A stretch of 64,000 bases of DNA, taken from JABDMH01 sp965223025. Its GTDB lineage: Bacteria; Bacteroidota; Bacteroidia; Chitinophagales; Saprospiraceae. A program made the position numbers and the translations under genes. Positions 10,483-19,932 of this stretch are shown here, one piece after another; position 1 is the stretch's first letter, and each line of letters begins with the position of its first letter. The notes below the pieces were generated by a model. It did not search any database, had not been told where the DNA came from, and was given only the letters and a program-made list of their open reading frames with translations. Location of the stretch: contig CBDCVP010000022.1 of NCBI GenBank assembly GCA_965223025.1, positions 1,550,001 to 1,614,000 on the forward strand, read 5' to 3'.

Positions 10483-11901
10483 TCACCGATTCATCTCTTC
10501 ATCTACACGCTGTAACCAATGATCATGCAATGCTTTAAGTTCGGTGACTTTGTCCGGAAACTCCGCCGCAAGATTTCTTTTCTCACTCAGATCCTGACCG
10601 AGATCTACTAAGAAGGGACTCTGCACCAATTCCCGGTCACGGCCCAATGTCGGGTCACGTGGATTTCCTATCAATTTCCAGTTTCCTTTTCTGACAGCCC
10701 ATTGGGAATTCGTATCGTCATAGGATCCTACTTGAAAGTGCAATACATCGTGGGGAGACCTAGCGGTAGGATCCTGAATTAGTGGCATTAGACTTAGACC
10801 ATCGAGATTCTTTTCCGGAGGCAAGTCTAGCAGGTCTAACAGCGTCGGCAACCAATCCACAGAGATGGCAACCTGATCACGAATCTGACTGGCCTCAATA
10901 GTACCCGGATAACTGATCACCGATGGCACTCTAATGCCACCTTCAAACAGGCTGAACTTGCATCCGCGATAGGGGCCAGCATTTCCGCCTCCCCAGAATG
11001 CGCGTTCTTCAGTAGAGTGCCCATGATCAGACTGGAAGACAATGATGGTGTTTTCTCTCTGTCCTGTTGCCTCCAGCGCATCCAATACCTGACCCACGTG
11101 TTCATCCATGGTCGAAATAAAGGCGGCATACTCTTTTCGGGGAGTTTCAAGATTGCGGTAATGGCGCAGCCATCTGGGTGTTCCCTGATATGGATAGTGC
11201 GGTGCATTAATCGCCCAGTAGGTAAAAAATGGCTGTTCTCTATGGGACTCAATAACCTCGATCACTTCATTTGCCATGAGTGCTAAAAAGTGTGTGCCGG
11301 GGTAAAAGACTTCATCTTCATTTCTATATAGATCATGAAGATTAGGACCCTGCCAAAAGAAGGTGTGAGAATAATTATCTATGCAGCCGCGCTGATGTCC
11401 AAAGAAATAATCAAACCCCTTGGCATTGGGCAAATTGTAGGACTGATGACCCAAGTGCCATTTGCCAATCAAAGCGGTATAGTATCCATGATCCCTAAAA
11501 ACTTCGGCCATAGTTCTCTGGTTGGCAGGAAGGCCATACCTGCGCTTCTCGTCCGCATATTCTGGTACGGGTACATTGCCGGGCAGACCAGCACGCAGAT
11601 TGTATTTGCCGGTCAAGAGCGCTGCACGCGAAGGTGAACATACAGGTGCCGCAGCATAAAACTGCGTGAAACGTACCCCTGAGTGAGCCAGTTTATCGAA
11701 GTTTGGCGTATGGAGATCCTCCGACCCATAACAGTTTAGATCCAGCGTGCCCTGATCATCGGTGAATATGATCAGGATATTGGGTGCAGATTGTGACCAA
11801 ATCGAGTATCCATGGCATAGGGTGAATACAAATGTCAGCATGAGTCTGCCTAAGCGATAGAAATCGCAAATATTTGTCTCCTTGTCCATGCCAACCATCA
11901 T
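10483..11901 (-). CDS. Family S1 sulfatase (arylsulfatase-like), secreted
   Basis: A formylglycine sulfatase. The metal site is NILIIFTDDQGTLDLNCYG. The maturation motif CSPSR lies in AAPVCSPSRAALLTGKYN, followed by GYYTALIGKWHLGH, FFTYWAINAPHYPYQG and IIVFQSDHGHSTEERAFWGG, the usual S1 order. An N-terminal hydrophobic segment (about LMLTFVFTLCHGYSIWS) is a signal peptide. The true start may be the Met codon at 11889 or 11841 rather than 11901. At 472 residues the length is normal. The likely role is desulfation of the polysaccharide handled by the SusCD pair. Which sulfatase subfamily it belongs to was not determined. Confidence 0.92.
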   Translation of the reverse strand: MMVGMDKETNICDFYRLGRLMLTFVFTLCHGYSIWSQSAPNILIIFTDDQGTLDLNCYGSEDLHTPNFDKLAHSGVRFTQFYAAAPVCSPSRAALLTGKYNLRAGLPGNVPVPEYADEKRRYGLPANQRTMAEVFRDHGYYTALIGKWHLGHQSYNLPNAKGFDYFFGHQRGCIDNYSHTFFWQGPNLHDLYRNEDEVFYPGTHFLALMANEVIEVIESHREQPFFTYWAINAPHYPYQGTPRWLRHYRNLETPRKEYAAFISTMDEHVGQVLDALEATGQRENTIIVFQSDHGHSTEERAFWGGGNAGPYRGCKFSLFEGGIRVPSVISYPGTIEASQIRDQVAISVDWLPTLLDLLDLPPEKNLDGLSLMPLIQDPTARSPHDVLHFQVGSYDDTNSQWAVRKGNWKLIGNPRDPTLGRDRELVQSPFLVDLGQDLSEKRNLAAEFPDKVTELKALHDHWLQRVDEEMNR

Positions 11902-12296
11902 ATTATATGACCAATGCTCTGTAGCTACTAAGAGCTAGAATTCCAGGAGTTACAAATTAGGTAAAAAATAGATAATATTTTTATGCGGTGATTCCGACAA
12001 TGATTGCTCCAAAAATAAGCCGAGATAGCCTTGAGGAAAAAAGCCGTTAATAATTTCGGATTCGGAAGCCCGCTAGAATTCTGTCTGGATGAGCCCTGTG
12101 CATCACCTAGACTATGATACCACTTTACCTCGAATTCATCCTGGTATCACTGAGGTGAGCTTCTAGAATGTAGGTTTTCTTAGTCCAGATTGCTACTCTA
12201 GATTTGGGTTTACTCTTTACAGTCTTCGATTCTCACATACTTTGGGATCAAGCCAAAAGTACACGTCACACCTCCGCAGGTTGGCAGCAGTCATGA
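11902..12296. other. Intergenic region between two sulfatase genes
   Basis: About 395 bases without a credible reading frame on either strand. I see no inverted repeat with a T run, no RNA gene and no mobile-element end. It presumably carries the promoter of the sulfatase at 11901. Confidence 0.4.
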
Positions 12297-13619
12297 CTAT
12301 GGCGCAGCACGAGCCGGCTTGGTAAAATCATAAAAAGGCTTTGATGTCAATTCCGCCTTTAATGATTCGTAGATGGCGAACTCGTCTTTCTCAAGTTGGG
12401 GGACAGATAGTTCTGTTTCGACTGGAAGATGGGGATGGCATTTTACAAATTTCCCGGAGTGATATAGTTTGTGTGATGAGCTTCGCACAAAACGACCAAT
12501 ATTTTTTCCGACGACCGAAGTCTTAGGATGATAGTGGACGAACACCGAATTTGGCCCTGATTCCACTTCAGAAAAAAGGCTGGTACCTACTGATGGGTTG
12601 GGTTGCTCGGTGATGCTCGCAAGCGTTGCGTAAAAATCAGAAAAGTCAACAAGCCGGTCGATTATTTGAGATTCCCTGATCTCTGCTGGCCAAGATACTA
12701 CCAGAGGCACTCTCACGCCATTGTCGGAGAGAAGTCCTTTGCCACCGGGATATGATCCATAGGTAGTCTTGGTGACTATGTCTTTGTTGGTGCCATTGTC
12801 TCCGGTGAAAAGAACCAACGTATTTTCGGACAACCCTTCTGCCGCCAATTTCCGAGTGATTTTACCCACGATTTTATCCATATATTCCACCATATCTGTA
12901 AAATATTTTGGATCTTTTTCAGCCCGACGCTGCGGATCATTCCAGGCACTGGATGCCGGAGTCGGTGTAAATGGAGAATGCACCAGAATCATGGGATAAT
13001 ACACGAAAAATGATTGGTCCTTATTTCTGGAGATAAAGTCCAAAATGTAATCCGATACCATATCTGGTCCGTAGTCAGATGGCCCTCCTTGGATACGCTT
13101 TCGATTTTCAAAAATCAATGGTTCGGCATATCGATTTCCCTTTTCTGTGAGCCACCACAGACAGTATTCATCAAAACCAAACTGGTAGGGCCGGTCGAGA
13201 TCATTCCAGTTATCTTCCTTTGAGTTGACCCCATTCAATTGCCACTTACCTGCGATCATCGTTTTATAGCCAGCATCTTTCATCACGTGTGCAATGGTTC
13301 TCTCACCCACGGGTAAATAGCCAAAATCCACATAATTTTGGTAGTTGTATTTTCCTGTCATGATCTTGACCCTCGATGGTGTGCATAAGGGCTGAGAGAT
13401 GCAGAAATTATATTTTAATCCCTGTTTTGCCATCTGGTCCAAGAAGGGAGTTCGATAATCTCTCGAACCGTAAGCACTCAGACATTCCAAACCCAGATCG
13501 TCTGCCATGATTAAAATGACATTGGGTGAAGAGTTCCTGGGTTGTTGACATTTAATCTGTGTGGTGAAAAACAGAAAAGAAATCAGGAGGAGCCCTTGAA
13601 ATTTAGCAGCAATATTCAT
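12297..13619 (-). CDS. Family S1 sulfatase, secreted
   Basis: The third sulfatase of the locus. It has NVILIMADDLGLECLSAYG (metal site), CTPSR in QPLCTPSRVKIMTGKYNYQ (formylglycine motif), AGYKTMIAGKWQLNG, FVYYPMILVHSPFTPTP and TLVLFTGDNGTNKD. The frame is open to 13688, but the ATG at 13619 gives MNIAAKFQGLLLISFLFF, a signal peptide ending near IKCQ. About 440 residues is normal for S1 enzymes. Three distinct sulfatases together suggest a glycan with several sulfate positions. Its C-terminal end (FYDFTKPARAAP) is unremarkable. Confidence 0.92.
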   Translation of the reverse strand: MNIAAKFQGLLLISFLFFTTQIKCQQPRNSSPNVILIMADDLGLECLSAYGSRDYRTPFLDQMAKQGLKYNFCISQPLCTPSRVKIMTGKYNYQNYVDFGYLPVGERTIAHVMKDAGYKTMIAGKWQLNGVNSKEDNWNDLDRPYQFGFDEYCLWWLTEKGNRYAEPLIFENRKRIQGGPSDYGPDMVSDYILDFISRNKDQSFFVYYPMILVHSPFTPTPASSAWNDPQRRAEKDPKYFTDMVEYMDKIVGKITRKLAAEGLSENTLVLFTGDNGTNKDIVTKTTYGSYPGGKGLLSDNGVRVPLVVSWPAEIRESQIIDRLVDFSDFYATLASITEQPNPSVGTSLFSEVESGPNSVFVHYHPKTSVVGKNIGRFVRSSSHKLYHSGKFVKCHPHLPVETELSVPQLEKDEFAIYESLKAELTSKPFYDFTKPARAAP

Positions 13620-14082
13620 CGGATGTTTTACCTGGTTATTTATGATGGTAGATATTATCGAGCATGTCATATAAACATCGCACTTCACAATGATCGGGAC
13701 TGCTCATCAAATTTTGGCTGATGCTACCTGATTATTTTGATGTGGAGACATGTGTCAATATACTGAGTTTATGCTAAAGACAAAAAGATTGGTCCTCAAT
13801 GGGCATTGATCTATGGTTGACAAAGTCTGGGACATCTGTAGATGCACCTATCGATTGATCATAGTAGTTTCTCACCGGTTCATGAAGGATTTCGAATGAA
13901 TTTATGGACAATCAATGCTTTGGATACACTGGTAGTTAGGATATCAGCCCTATCGAGTGCATTAGTGCACTATCTGTATAGACCGATACGATGGTCCCTG
14001 TAGGTTTAGTGCGGCATCTTATAGTAGGTGATATCAGTGATAGTTTGCACTCATCATTAATCTCCTAAAGTGATTAAATACC
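13620..14082. other. Intergenic region at the end of the glycan locus
   Basis: About 460 bases with no supported gene. A short inverted repeat gtgca-ttag-tgcac lies at 13957-13970, without a T tract. The layout changes after this point: downstream DNA is rich in relics and mobile elements, so this may be the edge of the conserved glycan locus. Confidence 0.4.
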
Positions 14083-14466
14083 ATGATGAAAATAGCAATG
14101 GCATTTTTGGCAATATTTATGGCATCCCATATATCTGCTCAGAACCCAACTATACTCAGATATAAAGGGCGTCAAATGACGTGTAATTGGAAGAGTCAGT
14201 TCTCTCAGATCAGTACTCCCTGCGACAATCGGAATCTAATGGTACACGTAGAACCAGAAGTGAAGGAAATGATCCGGTACGTTGATCTCTATATAGAAAA
14301 CTACTACATCGGTCGGGATAACACGTATCCCTATATATTTAAGAATAATTATCGCCTCCATTATTTACCGCCGCGTCCCTATGATATGAGGGCTGTGATA
14401 GTGGATCGTTGCGGTAAGGGACATCGCATTTGGAAAGAAATCCGCATTGTGAAATGTGGTCGGTAG
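14083..14466 (+). CDS. Small secreted protein of unknown function
   Basis: A 127-residue protein with a clear signal peptide (MMKIAMAFLAIFMASHISAQ). The mature part has four cysteines (in MTCNWK, STPCDN, DRCGK and VKCGR), which could form two disulfides in the periplasm or outside. It is rich in Tyr and Arg, with no family recognised. An aggtgatat/agtgatag-rich A+T leader precedes it. Its 3' end overlaps the convergent minus-strand gene by 88 bases, which suggests that the convergent gene is the one that has been cut. Confidence 0.55.
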   Translation: MMKIAMAFLAIFMASHISAQNPTILRYKGRQMTCNWKSQFSQISTPCDNRNLMVHVEPEVKEMIRYVDLYIENYYIGRDNTYPYIFKNNYRLHYLPPRPYDMRAVIVDRCGKGHRIWKEIRIVKCGR

Positions 14467-14876
14467 AATCTGGGATTGATGTTGTGACTTAGACTACTCG
14501 GACATTCCTTCGATTCAAGGCCGCTATTAGCACTATTTCTCGATAGCAGATTGATCACCCCGAGGTAACAACCATTCTTTTTGGCCTTCAAGAAATAGTC
14601 GATAGCAAAACCGCCGCGCGGCTTGATTTTTGTTTCTAACCCGATGGTCTTGTTCTTTGGATTTAGTAAATCATCCATCCACTTGGGAAAATCGGCGGAA
14701 ACAACGTTCACGAACCATGACCAATGATCAATTTCATGCGGTTCAATTAAGAATGTTTTTGCACCGAATACCGTACTGATTGGGTCAGTCTCGACGGCTA
14801 ATCCTATTTTGCCTCTTTGTGCATTGCACTGAAGGGTTGCGGATACAAAAAACAGGAGAAGCATGTTTCTTTTCAT
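14379..14876 (-). pseudogene. 5' part of a secreted hypothetical gene, C-terminus lost
   Basis: The first 110 or so codons look genuine: signal peptide MKRNMLLLFFVSATLQCNA, then a barrel-like stretch with FVNVVSADFPKWMDDLLNPKN and GFAIDYFLKAKKNGCYLGV. Proteins with this SSDFP...YFLKK pattern are uncharacterised barrel-like proteins of Bacteroidota. After about LGVINLL the frame reads through unrelated sequence antisense to the neighbouring gene, so the 3' half is probably deleted. It is best treated as a remnant. Confidence 0.5.
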
Positions 14877-15419
14877 TGTTTCCTATATGTCAATCAGGTC
14901 ATTGAGAACTGGACCGAATTTCTGAGAAATGTATTGCAGGTCCATGGCAACGGCTATCCTACCTCAGTGGCAGCAACCAAAAAAAACCTACGTAGTCTTC
15001 ATAGGAAGGGGGTGATCTGGAAAAAGTCCAAGATATCGAAGTTGCTAAGTGGGGAGTCAACAAGGGCTCACAGCAGATGGCATTTTCCGACAAAAACGAA
15101 GTACTTGGATATGGACACCAGGATGGAGTGTGACGACTCGAATGGGTGGACCTGCCAATCGGCAGGTCAGGGTGCGCCTCTCACGCCACCAGCACCAGTA
15201 ATGGAGGTACGGACCACCTACATGGCGCTTCTAAGAGCTGCTTAGGTTTCCACCATTCCTCGGCATACTCAGTAGTAAAGTATGACTAGGTTTTCCGAAA
15301 AATTAAGCCTACTAAGCAGCATAATGATGCCGAAACAAGGAAAATGAGCCCTGTTATACCGACATTTGATAACAAAAGTATATGGATATTACTGAGTTAT
15401 AGGTCACTAAGACAAATCA
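14877..15419. other. Gene-poor stretch with a short hairpin
   Basis: A plus-strand open frame covers 14817-15245, but it overlaps the start of the minus-strand gene, lacks a leader or recognisable domain, and has unlikely composition towards its end. I do not call it. A hairpin acctgcc-aatc-ggcaggt lies at about 15150-15167. Nothing else is supported. Confidence 0.4.
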
Positions 15420-16013
15420 ATGAAATTTAGAACAATTAGAAAGAACGCATTAACAAAATGGCTAAGTGAATCAGGCAGGAAGTTCAAAACAACTGATAAC
15501 ACAGCAGATGCGTTTGAATGTTCGTGGCAAGATCCTGCAGCAAATAATGGATTCAACCATATCAGTATATTTTGCTCAATTGGGGAATTTGCTTCTCATC
15601 TAACGGATCTACTAAGAGACTATAGATATGACAACTATGAATTTGACAAGTCCAACGAAATCAATGAGGTCCTTTATAGATTTTATGCAAGAATACTAAT
15701 TATCACTTCAGAGGTAATAACAGACCTTCAAGATTTATGGATTCTTGCCCACTATGAATTAACCACAAAACAGTATAATGGATTAGACATTAAGATTAAG
15801 CGAAAATATCAAGATAATGCTCGAAACGCAATGTCAATAAGATCAGATCAATTAAATAATTTGTTTGATTACATCAATAGAGCCTGTAAACATAAAACCC
15901 AAAATCTACATATATGCAACAACCATATTCAGTACCATTTCGAAGATTGTAAAAATACAACTGGGATAAGAAAGTCGATTAAAATTGGAAACATAAAGTC
16001 GTTCACTGCATAG
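15420..16013 (+). CDS. Cytosolic protein of unknown function
   Basis: A 197-residue protein without signal peptide or membrane segment. It is mostly helical in appearance (for example EINEVLYRFYARILIITSEVITDLQDLW) and rich in Asn and Lys, and the DNA is more A+T-rich than the glycan locus. No motif is recognised. It is followed by a decayed frame and an IS256-type insertion, so it belongs to an accessory island. It could be intact or the front part of a longer gene. Confidence 0.45.
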   Translation: MKFRTIRKNALTKWLSESGRKFKTTDNTADAFECSWQDPAANNGFNHISIFCSIGEFASHLTDLLRDYRYDNYEFDKSNEINEVLYRFYARILIITSEVITDLQDLWILAHYELTTKQYNGLDIKIKRKYQDNARNAMSIRSDQLNNLFDYINRACKHKTQNLHICNNHIQYHFEDCKNTTGIRKSIKIGNIKSFTA

Positions 16014-16061
16014 CGACCTATAACAATAGATAAGATCGCATATCCTCCCTTTGGTCGGAGA

Positions 16062-16359
16062 CGACGACTTATCATTCGCCGTCATCGATTATTAGATCAA
16101 ACAGATAAATACAGTTTGGAAGAATTATTAACATACGAAAATGCTCTATCAAAACACTTTTTCGATAAAGTGTCTGAAGATGGAATCATGTACCTTTAAT
16201 ATGAAACTTTTCCTGAGGTATATGGAAAGGTATTGAATTATTTTATAGGTATTTATAGTACTCTTTCTAAAGTTCAGGAAGTAATTTATCACATAATTGA
16301 ACATAGAAAAAGAATCAACAACGAATACCTTTTGGGTGAAACGTTACCACATTTTTAGT
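16062..16359 (+). pseudogene. Decayed gene remnant left of the IS element
   Basis: One reading frame gives a protein-like stretch from about RRRRLIIRRHRLLDQTDKY to IEHRKRINNEYLLGETLPHF, with an in-frame TAA in the middle (after GIMYL). It is helical and unlike the upstream gene's frame. No function can be assigned. The insertion sequence lies only 20 bases downstream, and more remnant sequence lies on the far side of it. Confidence 0.4.
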
Positions 16360-16378
16360 GGATCGTGATTCCGCAAGA

Positions 16379-17742
16379 GGTTAAGTCCCATTCTTAGTTG
16401 AAACTTAAGATTTGAGAGAGGGCTCACTAATATAGTCATTAATTACTTTTTGCATATACGGCAACTTTTTGTGGTTGTTGATTCTGCGCATTTTTTGCTC
16501 AATTTCTATCAGGCCTGCTGCCACCCATCGATATCTCATTTCTGAAGTTTTCCAGTGTTTGACTTTACGGATGTATTTTCCCAACTGTGAGTTTAGGTTT
16601 TCTATGATATTGGTTGTTCTAAACGTTGTCCACAACTGTTTATCTATTCCGATTTTATGCAATGTCAGAATCTCATCTCCTGCTTCCCTAAGTGAGTTAG
16701 CTGCGGATCTATTAATGGGTTCCAATTTGTTTATTAATTGATCAAGATCTGCTCGTGCATCTTCATAGGTGGGTTGTTCAATAGCTTGGTGAAAATCGCT
16801 AGTAAACCAATCCTGGTCCTCTTGTTTGAGATACTTGTTCACATTTTCTCTCTTGTGCCAGATACATCTTTGTACCACTGCATATTTTCCGAATACCTCG
16901 GTAACTGCTTTATGGATCCCTTTTGAGCCATCGATTACCACCAACAAACCCTGCTCATAGTTGAACTCCCTGTCAATTAAATCCCTAAGTAGATCTGATA
17001 TCGGTCCAGCGTTCTCCGAATGGGTCTGTAAGAAGCCCAGTGGTATCTTAACTCCCTGGTCTGTAACCCCTAGCAATATTATAATTTGTTCCTTGGCAAG
17101 ATACTTTCCGTCGATAAACAGGGCTACAAAATTGTATTGACCATATCGACGATTTTCAAACTCTTCCAACTTGGATCGTGTACGATCGATAAAGGAACGA
17201 CTAACGCTACTCTTGCTGAGTCCGAACCCCTCATTCAAGTAATCCAGCACGCCTCCATAGTCTCGCATACTTAATCCCAATAGCACACCCTTGATAAGTT
17301 GCTCACTAGGTTGCTCGACAGATTTTAGTTGCTCATACCGATCCAGTGGTTCACATCGATCGGTCTGGTTATTTTTGATCCGGGGCACTTGCATCTTTAC
17401 CTTATGATCTCCTACCTTCACACTTCCAGGATTGTAACCCCAGCGACTGTACATTCCATTAGCCGGCTTTGAGTGGCTGTAGCGGGCCCGGCCTTCTGGA
17501 TTACCTCTTCTTCGAATAGCTCATTGAGGTACATTTGACAGATAGTAAGATGATGATTTAGCACTTCTAGGCGCATATCTAGAGGTTGCATCTTCAACCA
17601 GGCCAAATCTTTTCTTTCAATTTCGCTAATTTGCATTTGATTGGGTTCCATTTCATATATGATTTTTGTTAAATATAAAGTTATGGAACCCTCTCTGTTT
17701 TCCAAGTCCTTCCAAAGTTTCAACTAGAATCGGGACTTAACC
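16379..17742 (-). mobile_element. IS256-family insertion sequence, complete
   Basis: A 1364-bp element with imperfect 27-bp terminal inverted repeats: 16379-16405 begins ggttaagtccc and 17716-17742 ends gggacttaacc. It is flanked by an exact 8-bp target duplication, ccgcaaga, at 16371-16378 and 17743-17750. Eight-base duplications fit the IS256 family. The single transposase gene on the minus strand fills the element. No second copy is present in this window. The intact duplication points to a recent insertion, although the target genes were already decayed. Confidence 0.95.
16405..17651 (-). CDS. IS256-family transposase in two frames
   Basis: A mutator-type DDE transposase. The first part starts at 17651 (MEPNQMQISEIERKDLAW) and runs to about EEEVIQKAG. 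The family sequence then continues in the -1 frame as RYSHSKPANGMYSRWGYNPGSV, through FIDGKYLAKEQIIILLGVTD, VVIDGSKGIHKA and RCIWHKRENV to the C-terminus. The frames change around 17483-17492, in a gccgggcccgc tract. Either one base has been lost, which would inactivate the element, or expression needs a -1 frameshift. The tract is not a classical slippery heptamer, so loss of a base is simpler. The stop codon touches the left terminal repeat. Confidence 0.85.
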
Positions 17743-17750
17743 CCGCAAGA

Positions 17751-18077
17751 TTTTATACTGAATTTGTCTCTCAACAAACCAGCAATAGAACTATCCACAG
17801 ATGATGCTATTAATTTCTTGAGAGATACTAGGAGTGACTAATTAGATCTAAATCGGGTAAAATAGTTGGATTAACTCAGCAAGCACCAAATATTTTTAGA
17901 ATTGTGGCAACACATAATGATCCAATTAATCTCTCGAAAAATTATCGCGGAAGCATCATGTCAAGGCTGAATCAAAAAAGTAATCTTGAATGCTATGAAC
18001 ATGAATAAAAAATCGATAACACGGCGCCATGATGTCCATGATGCCCAAAGAAGTTTTCTGTTGACACGAATATCCGA
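17751..18077. pseudogene. Decayed gene remnants right of the IS element
   Basis: Two protein-like fragments lie in different plus-strand frames: one ends KPAIELSTDDAINFLRDT, the other reads GLTQQAPNIFRIVATHNDPI to about 18009. Joining the two sides of the insertion at the 8-bp duplication does not give one long open frame, so the target was already degenerate. No family is recognised. Confidence 0.35.
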
Positions 18078-19052
18078 ATGAAGAAACTGTTTGCCGTCAT
18101 TCTAGTTCTTTCGATTCTGAGCTGCAGAAGCGAAGTAAAGAGATCTCCACAGGAGAATAGACTTGTTCCAATACCTAGGTTTGACAGTGAAAATGCTTAT
18201 AGAAATATACAGCAGCAGATAGAATTCGGCCCAAGGAAAATGAACTCAAGTGCGCATGAGTCATGCAAAAAGTGGCTTGCAAAAATGCTTCAAGACTGCA
18301 ATTTTGAGGTCGAACTGCAGGACTTCAAAGCTGAAGCATATTCCGGTGAAATACTTAATGGAACAAACATACATGGTAGCTATGGTAGCTACAACCCCAA
18401 CGTGAGAGAAAGGATTCTCTTATGTGCACACTATGATACGCGCCATATTGCCGACAAGGACACTATAAATATTGAAAGCCCAATAGATGGCGCTGATGAT
18501 GGGGCCAGCGGTGTTGCAGTCCTTCTGGAAATAGCAAGACTAATCGATATATCGAATCTCCCAATGGGAGTTGATATCGTCTTCTTTGATGCTGAGGATC
18601 ACGGATCTGATGAACCTAACAATCACAACACCTGGGGGCTCGGCTCGCAACACTGGGCTAGACAATTAAAAAATGGAGGCAAGGTCTATAAGTATGGTAT
18701 CTTGCTCGACATGGTTGGAGCTAAAAACGCAACCTTTTACAAAGAGGGCTATTCGATGCAGAGCGCAGGAAGCATAGTCAATCAAATTTGGGATCTAGCC
18801 AAACAAATGGGACAAACACAATACTTTAAGAATGAAAAAATTGGATTTATTACAGACGACCACAGGTTTCTGATCGAAACAATGGGCCTCTCAATGGTTG
18901 ACATAATCAATACGAATCGACATGGAAGGTTTGGAAACTACCATCACAAACACAGTGACAACATCGCCAATATTGATAAGACAACACTATTTGCCGTAGG
19001 ACAAGTCGTTACCGCCTATGTCTTTAGAGAATCAAATGGACAAAATGAATAA
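18078..19052 (+). CDS. Glutaminyl-peptide cyclotransferase-like M28 lipoprotein
   Basis: A zinc-dependent M28-fold enzyme closest in pattern to bacterial glutaminyl cyclases, which convert N-terminal Gln to pyroglutamate on exported proteins. The lipobox ILSC (Cys16) anchors it. Visible motifs are LLCAHYDTR (118-122), GADDGASGVAVLLEIARL with likely ligand Asp141, FFDAEDHG with Glu173, WGLGSQHWA, GILLDMVGAKNATFYKEGYS, ITDDHRF and YHHKHSDN with a His ligand. The combination LLDMVG..ATFYKEGYS is typical of cyclases rather than aminopeptidases. It is 324 residues and looks intact. Most of the gene is duplicated at 53134-53765 as a broken copy. Confidence 0.85.
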   Translation: MKKLFAVILVLSILSCRSEVKRSPQENRLVPIPRFDSENAYRNIQQQIEFGPRKMNSSAHESCKKWLAKMLQDCNFEVELQDFKAEAYSGEILNGTNIHGSYGSYNPNVRERILLCAHYDTRHIADKDTINIESPIDGADDGASGVAVLLEIARLIDISNLPMGVDIVFFDAEDHGSDEPNNHNTWGLGSQHWARQLKNGGKVYKYGILLDMVGAKNATFYKEGYSMQSAGSIVNQIWDLAKQMGQTQYFKNEKIGFITDDHRFLIETMGLSMVDIINTNRHGRFGNYHHKHSDNIANIDKTTLFAVGQVVTAYVFRESNGQNE

Positions 19053-19190
19053 CTCCATGTAACATGGCATGATGACTGCATCTCCTCCCAGATCAAAATA
19101 CCTTACAGACAATTGTAAATTTAAGCACGAAGAACCGACTTCAGGGGCAAGTAGAACGGAGACGCAGCATATGCCAGGGACGTTATCTGG
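18423..19190 (+). repeat. Duplicated segment, copy 1 (partner near 53134-53897)
   Basis: From gtgcacactatgatacgcgc in the M28 gene, through its stop and about 135 noncoding bases ending in atatgccagggacgtta, the sequence is nearly identical to the segment near 53134-53897. Differences are few: single substitutions and small indels. The shared noncoding tail shows that DNA, not just a protein family, was copied. Confidence 0.9.
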
Positions 19191-19421
19191 CAGAAAAGCT
19201 AATCGATCAAGATGATAGATAATTTTGGACTTTTCGTGTTAACAACTCACAAAGGAACTTCAATTATGATTATGAAGAAATTATTGATTCGGAGCAGAGA
19301 TTGTCAACACTAATTCCTTCGATGATTTGAGCTCCCAGTCTTTCTTGACAAAAATTCCACTTCATTTGTCATATTTCATGAATTGACGTAACTAACCTAT
19401 TAGTAGACAGCAATTCATTAA
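19191..19421. other. Upstream region of the ECF sigma gene
   Basis: An A+T-rich stretch with no gene. A short near-palindrome ccatgtaacatgg lies just upstream at about 19055, inside the duplicated tail. No clear promoter match was found. Confidence 0.3.
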
Positions 19422-19931
19422 GTGAAGATCTTAGACAACAACAATACATTTGAGGAGATCATAGAGGCCAATAAAGCTAGTATCTATAGAGTTTGTCGAA
19501 TCTATGCAGTGAGACCATTAGAACCAAAAGACCTCTTTCAGGAAGTGGTATATCATATTTGGAAATCTCATAATACTTACAAAGGAAAAGCCAAGATAAG
19601 CACATGGATATATCGGATTGCGATCAATGTTTGTCTACGATACAATCTCGACTTGGACAAGCACAATAAAAAGACAACAACATTATCTGCGATCACTATC
19701 CTGCCAGCGGAGGAGTCAATAGATATTGGTCAGGACGAAAAAATTGCCATGCTGCGTACATGTATACGGCAACTCAGAGAAGCCGATCGCTCTATCATAG
19801 TTTTGTTTTTGGAGGGTTTGACCTATAAGGAAATAGCGGATATCACCGGGCTATTGGAAAATAATGTGGCAGTTAAAATGAAGAGAATTAGAAAAACACT
19901 TTTTGATTGTATATCACCAAAATTGAAATAA
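19422..19931 (+). CDS. ECF sigma factor
   Basis: A 169-residue sigma-70 family protein of the extracytoplasmic function type. It shows sigma region 2 (YRVCRIYAVRPLEPKDLFQEVVYHIWKS, ISTWIYRIAINVCL) and region 4 with its helix-turn-helix (LTYKEIADITGLLENNVAVKMKRIRK). The first codon is GTG. One base separates it from the next gene, a four-helix membrane protein that may act as its anti-sigma factor. The downstream serine hydrolase probably belongs to the same unit. The signal sensed is unknown. Confidence 0.9.
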   Translation: MKILDNNNTFEEIIEANKASIYRVCRIYAVRPLEPKDLFQEVVYHIWKSHNTYKGKAKISTWIYRIAINVCLRYNLDLDKHNKKTTTLSAITILPAEESIDIGQDEKIAMLRTCIRQLREADRSIIVLFLEGLTYKEIADITGLLENNVAVKMKRIRKTLFDCISPKLK

Positions 19932-19932
19932 C

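Noticed and set aside
14817..15245. A 142-codon plus-strand frame, considered as a recombinase C-terminus
   Set aside because: It overlaps the start of the minus-strand gene, has no recognisable motif, and its end is composed of unlikely residues. No support beyond the open frame.
17483..17492. Programmed -1 frameshift in the IS256-type transposase
   Set aside because: The tract lacks a standard slippery heptamer in the zero frame; a lost base is simpler. Kept only as an open alternative.
19140..19190. Duplicated tail as an integron attC site
   Set aside because: The cgtta end is reminiscent, but the required paired core sites and an integrase are missing.
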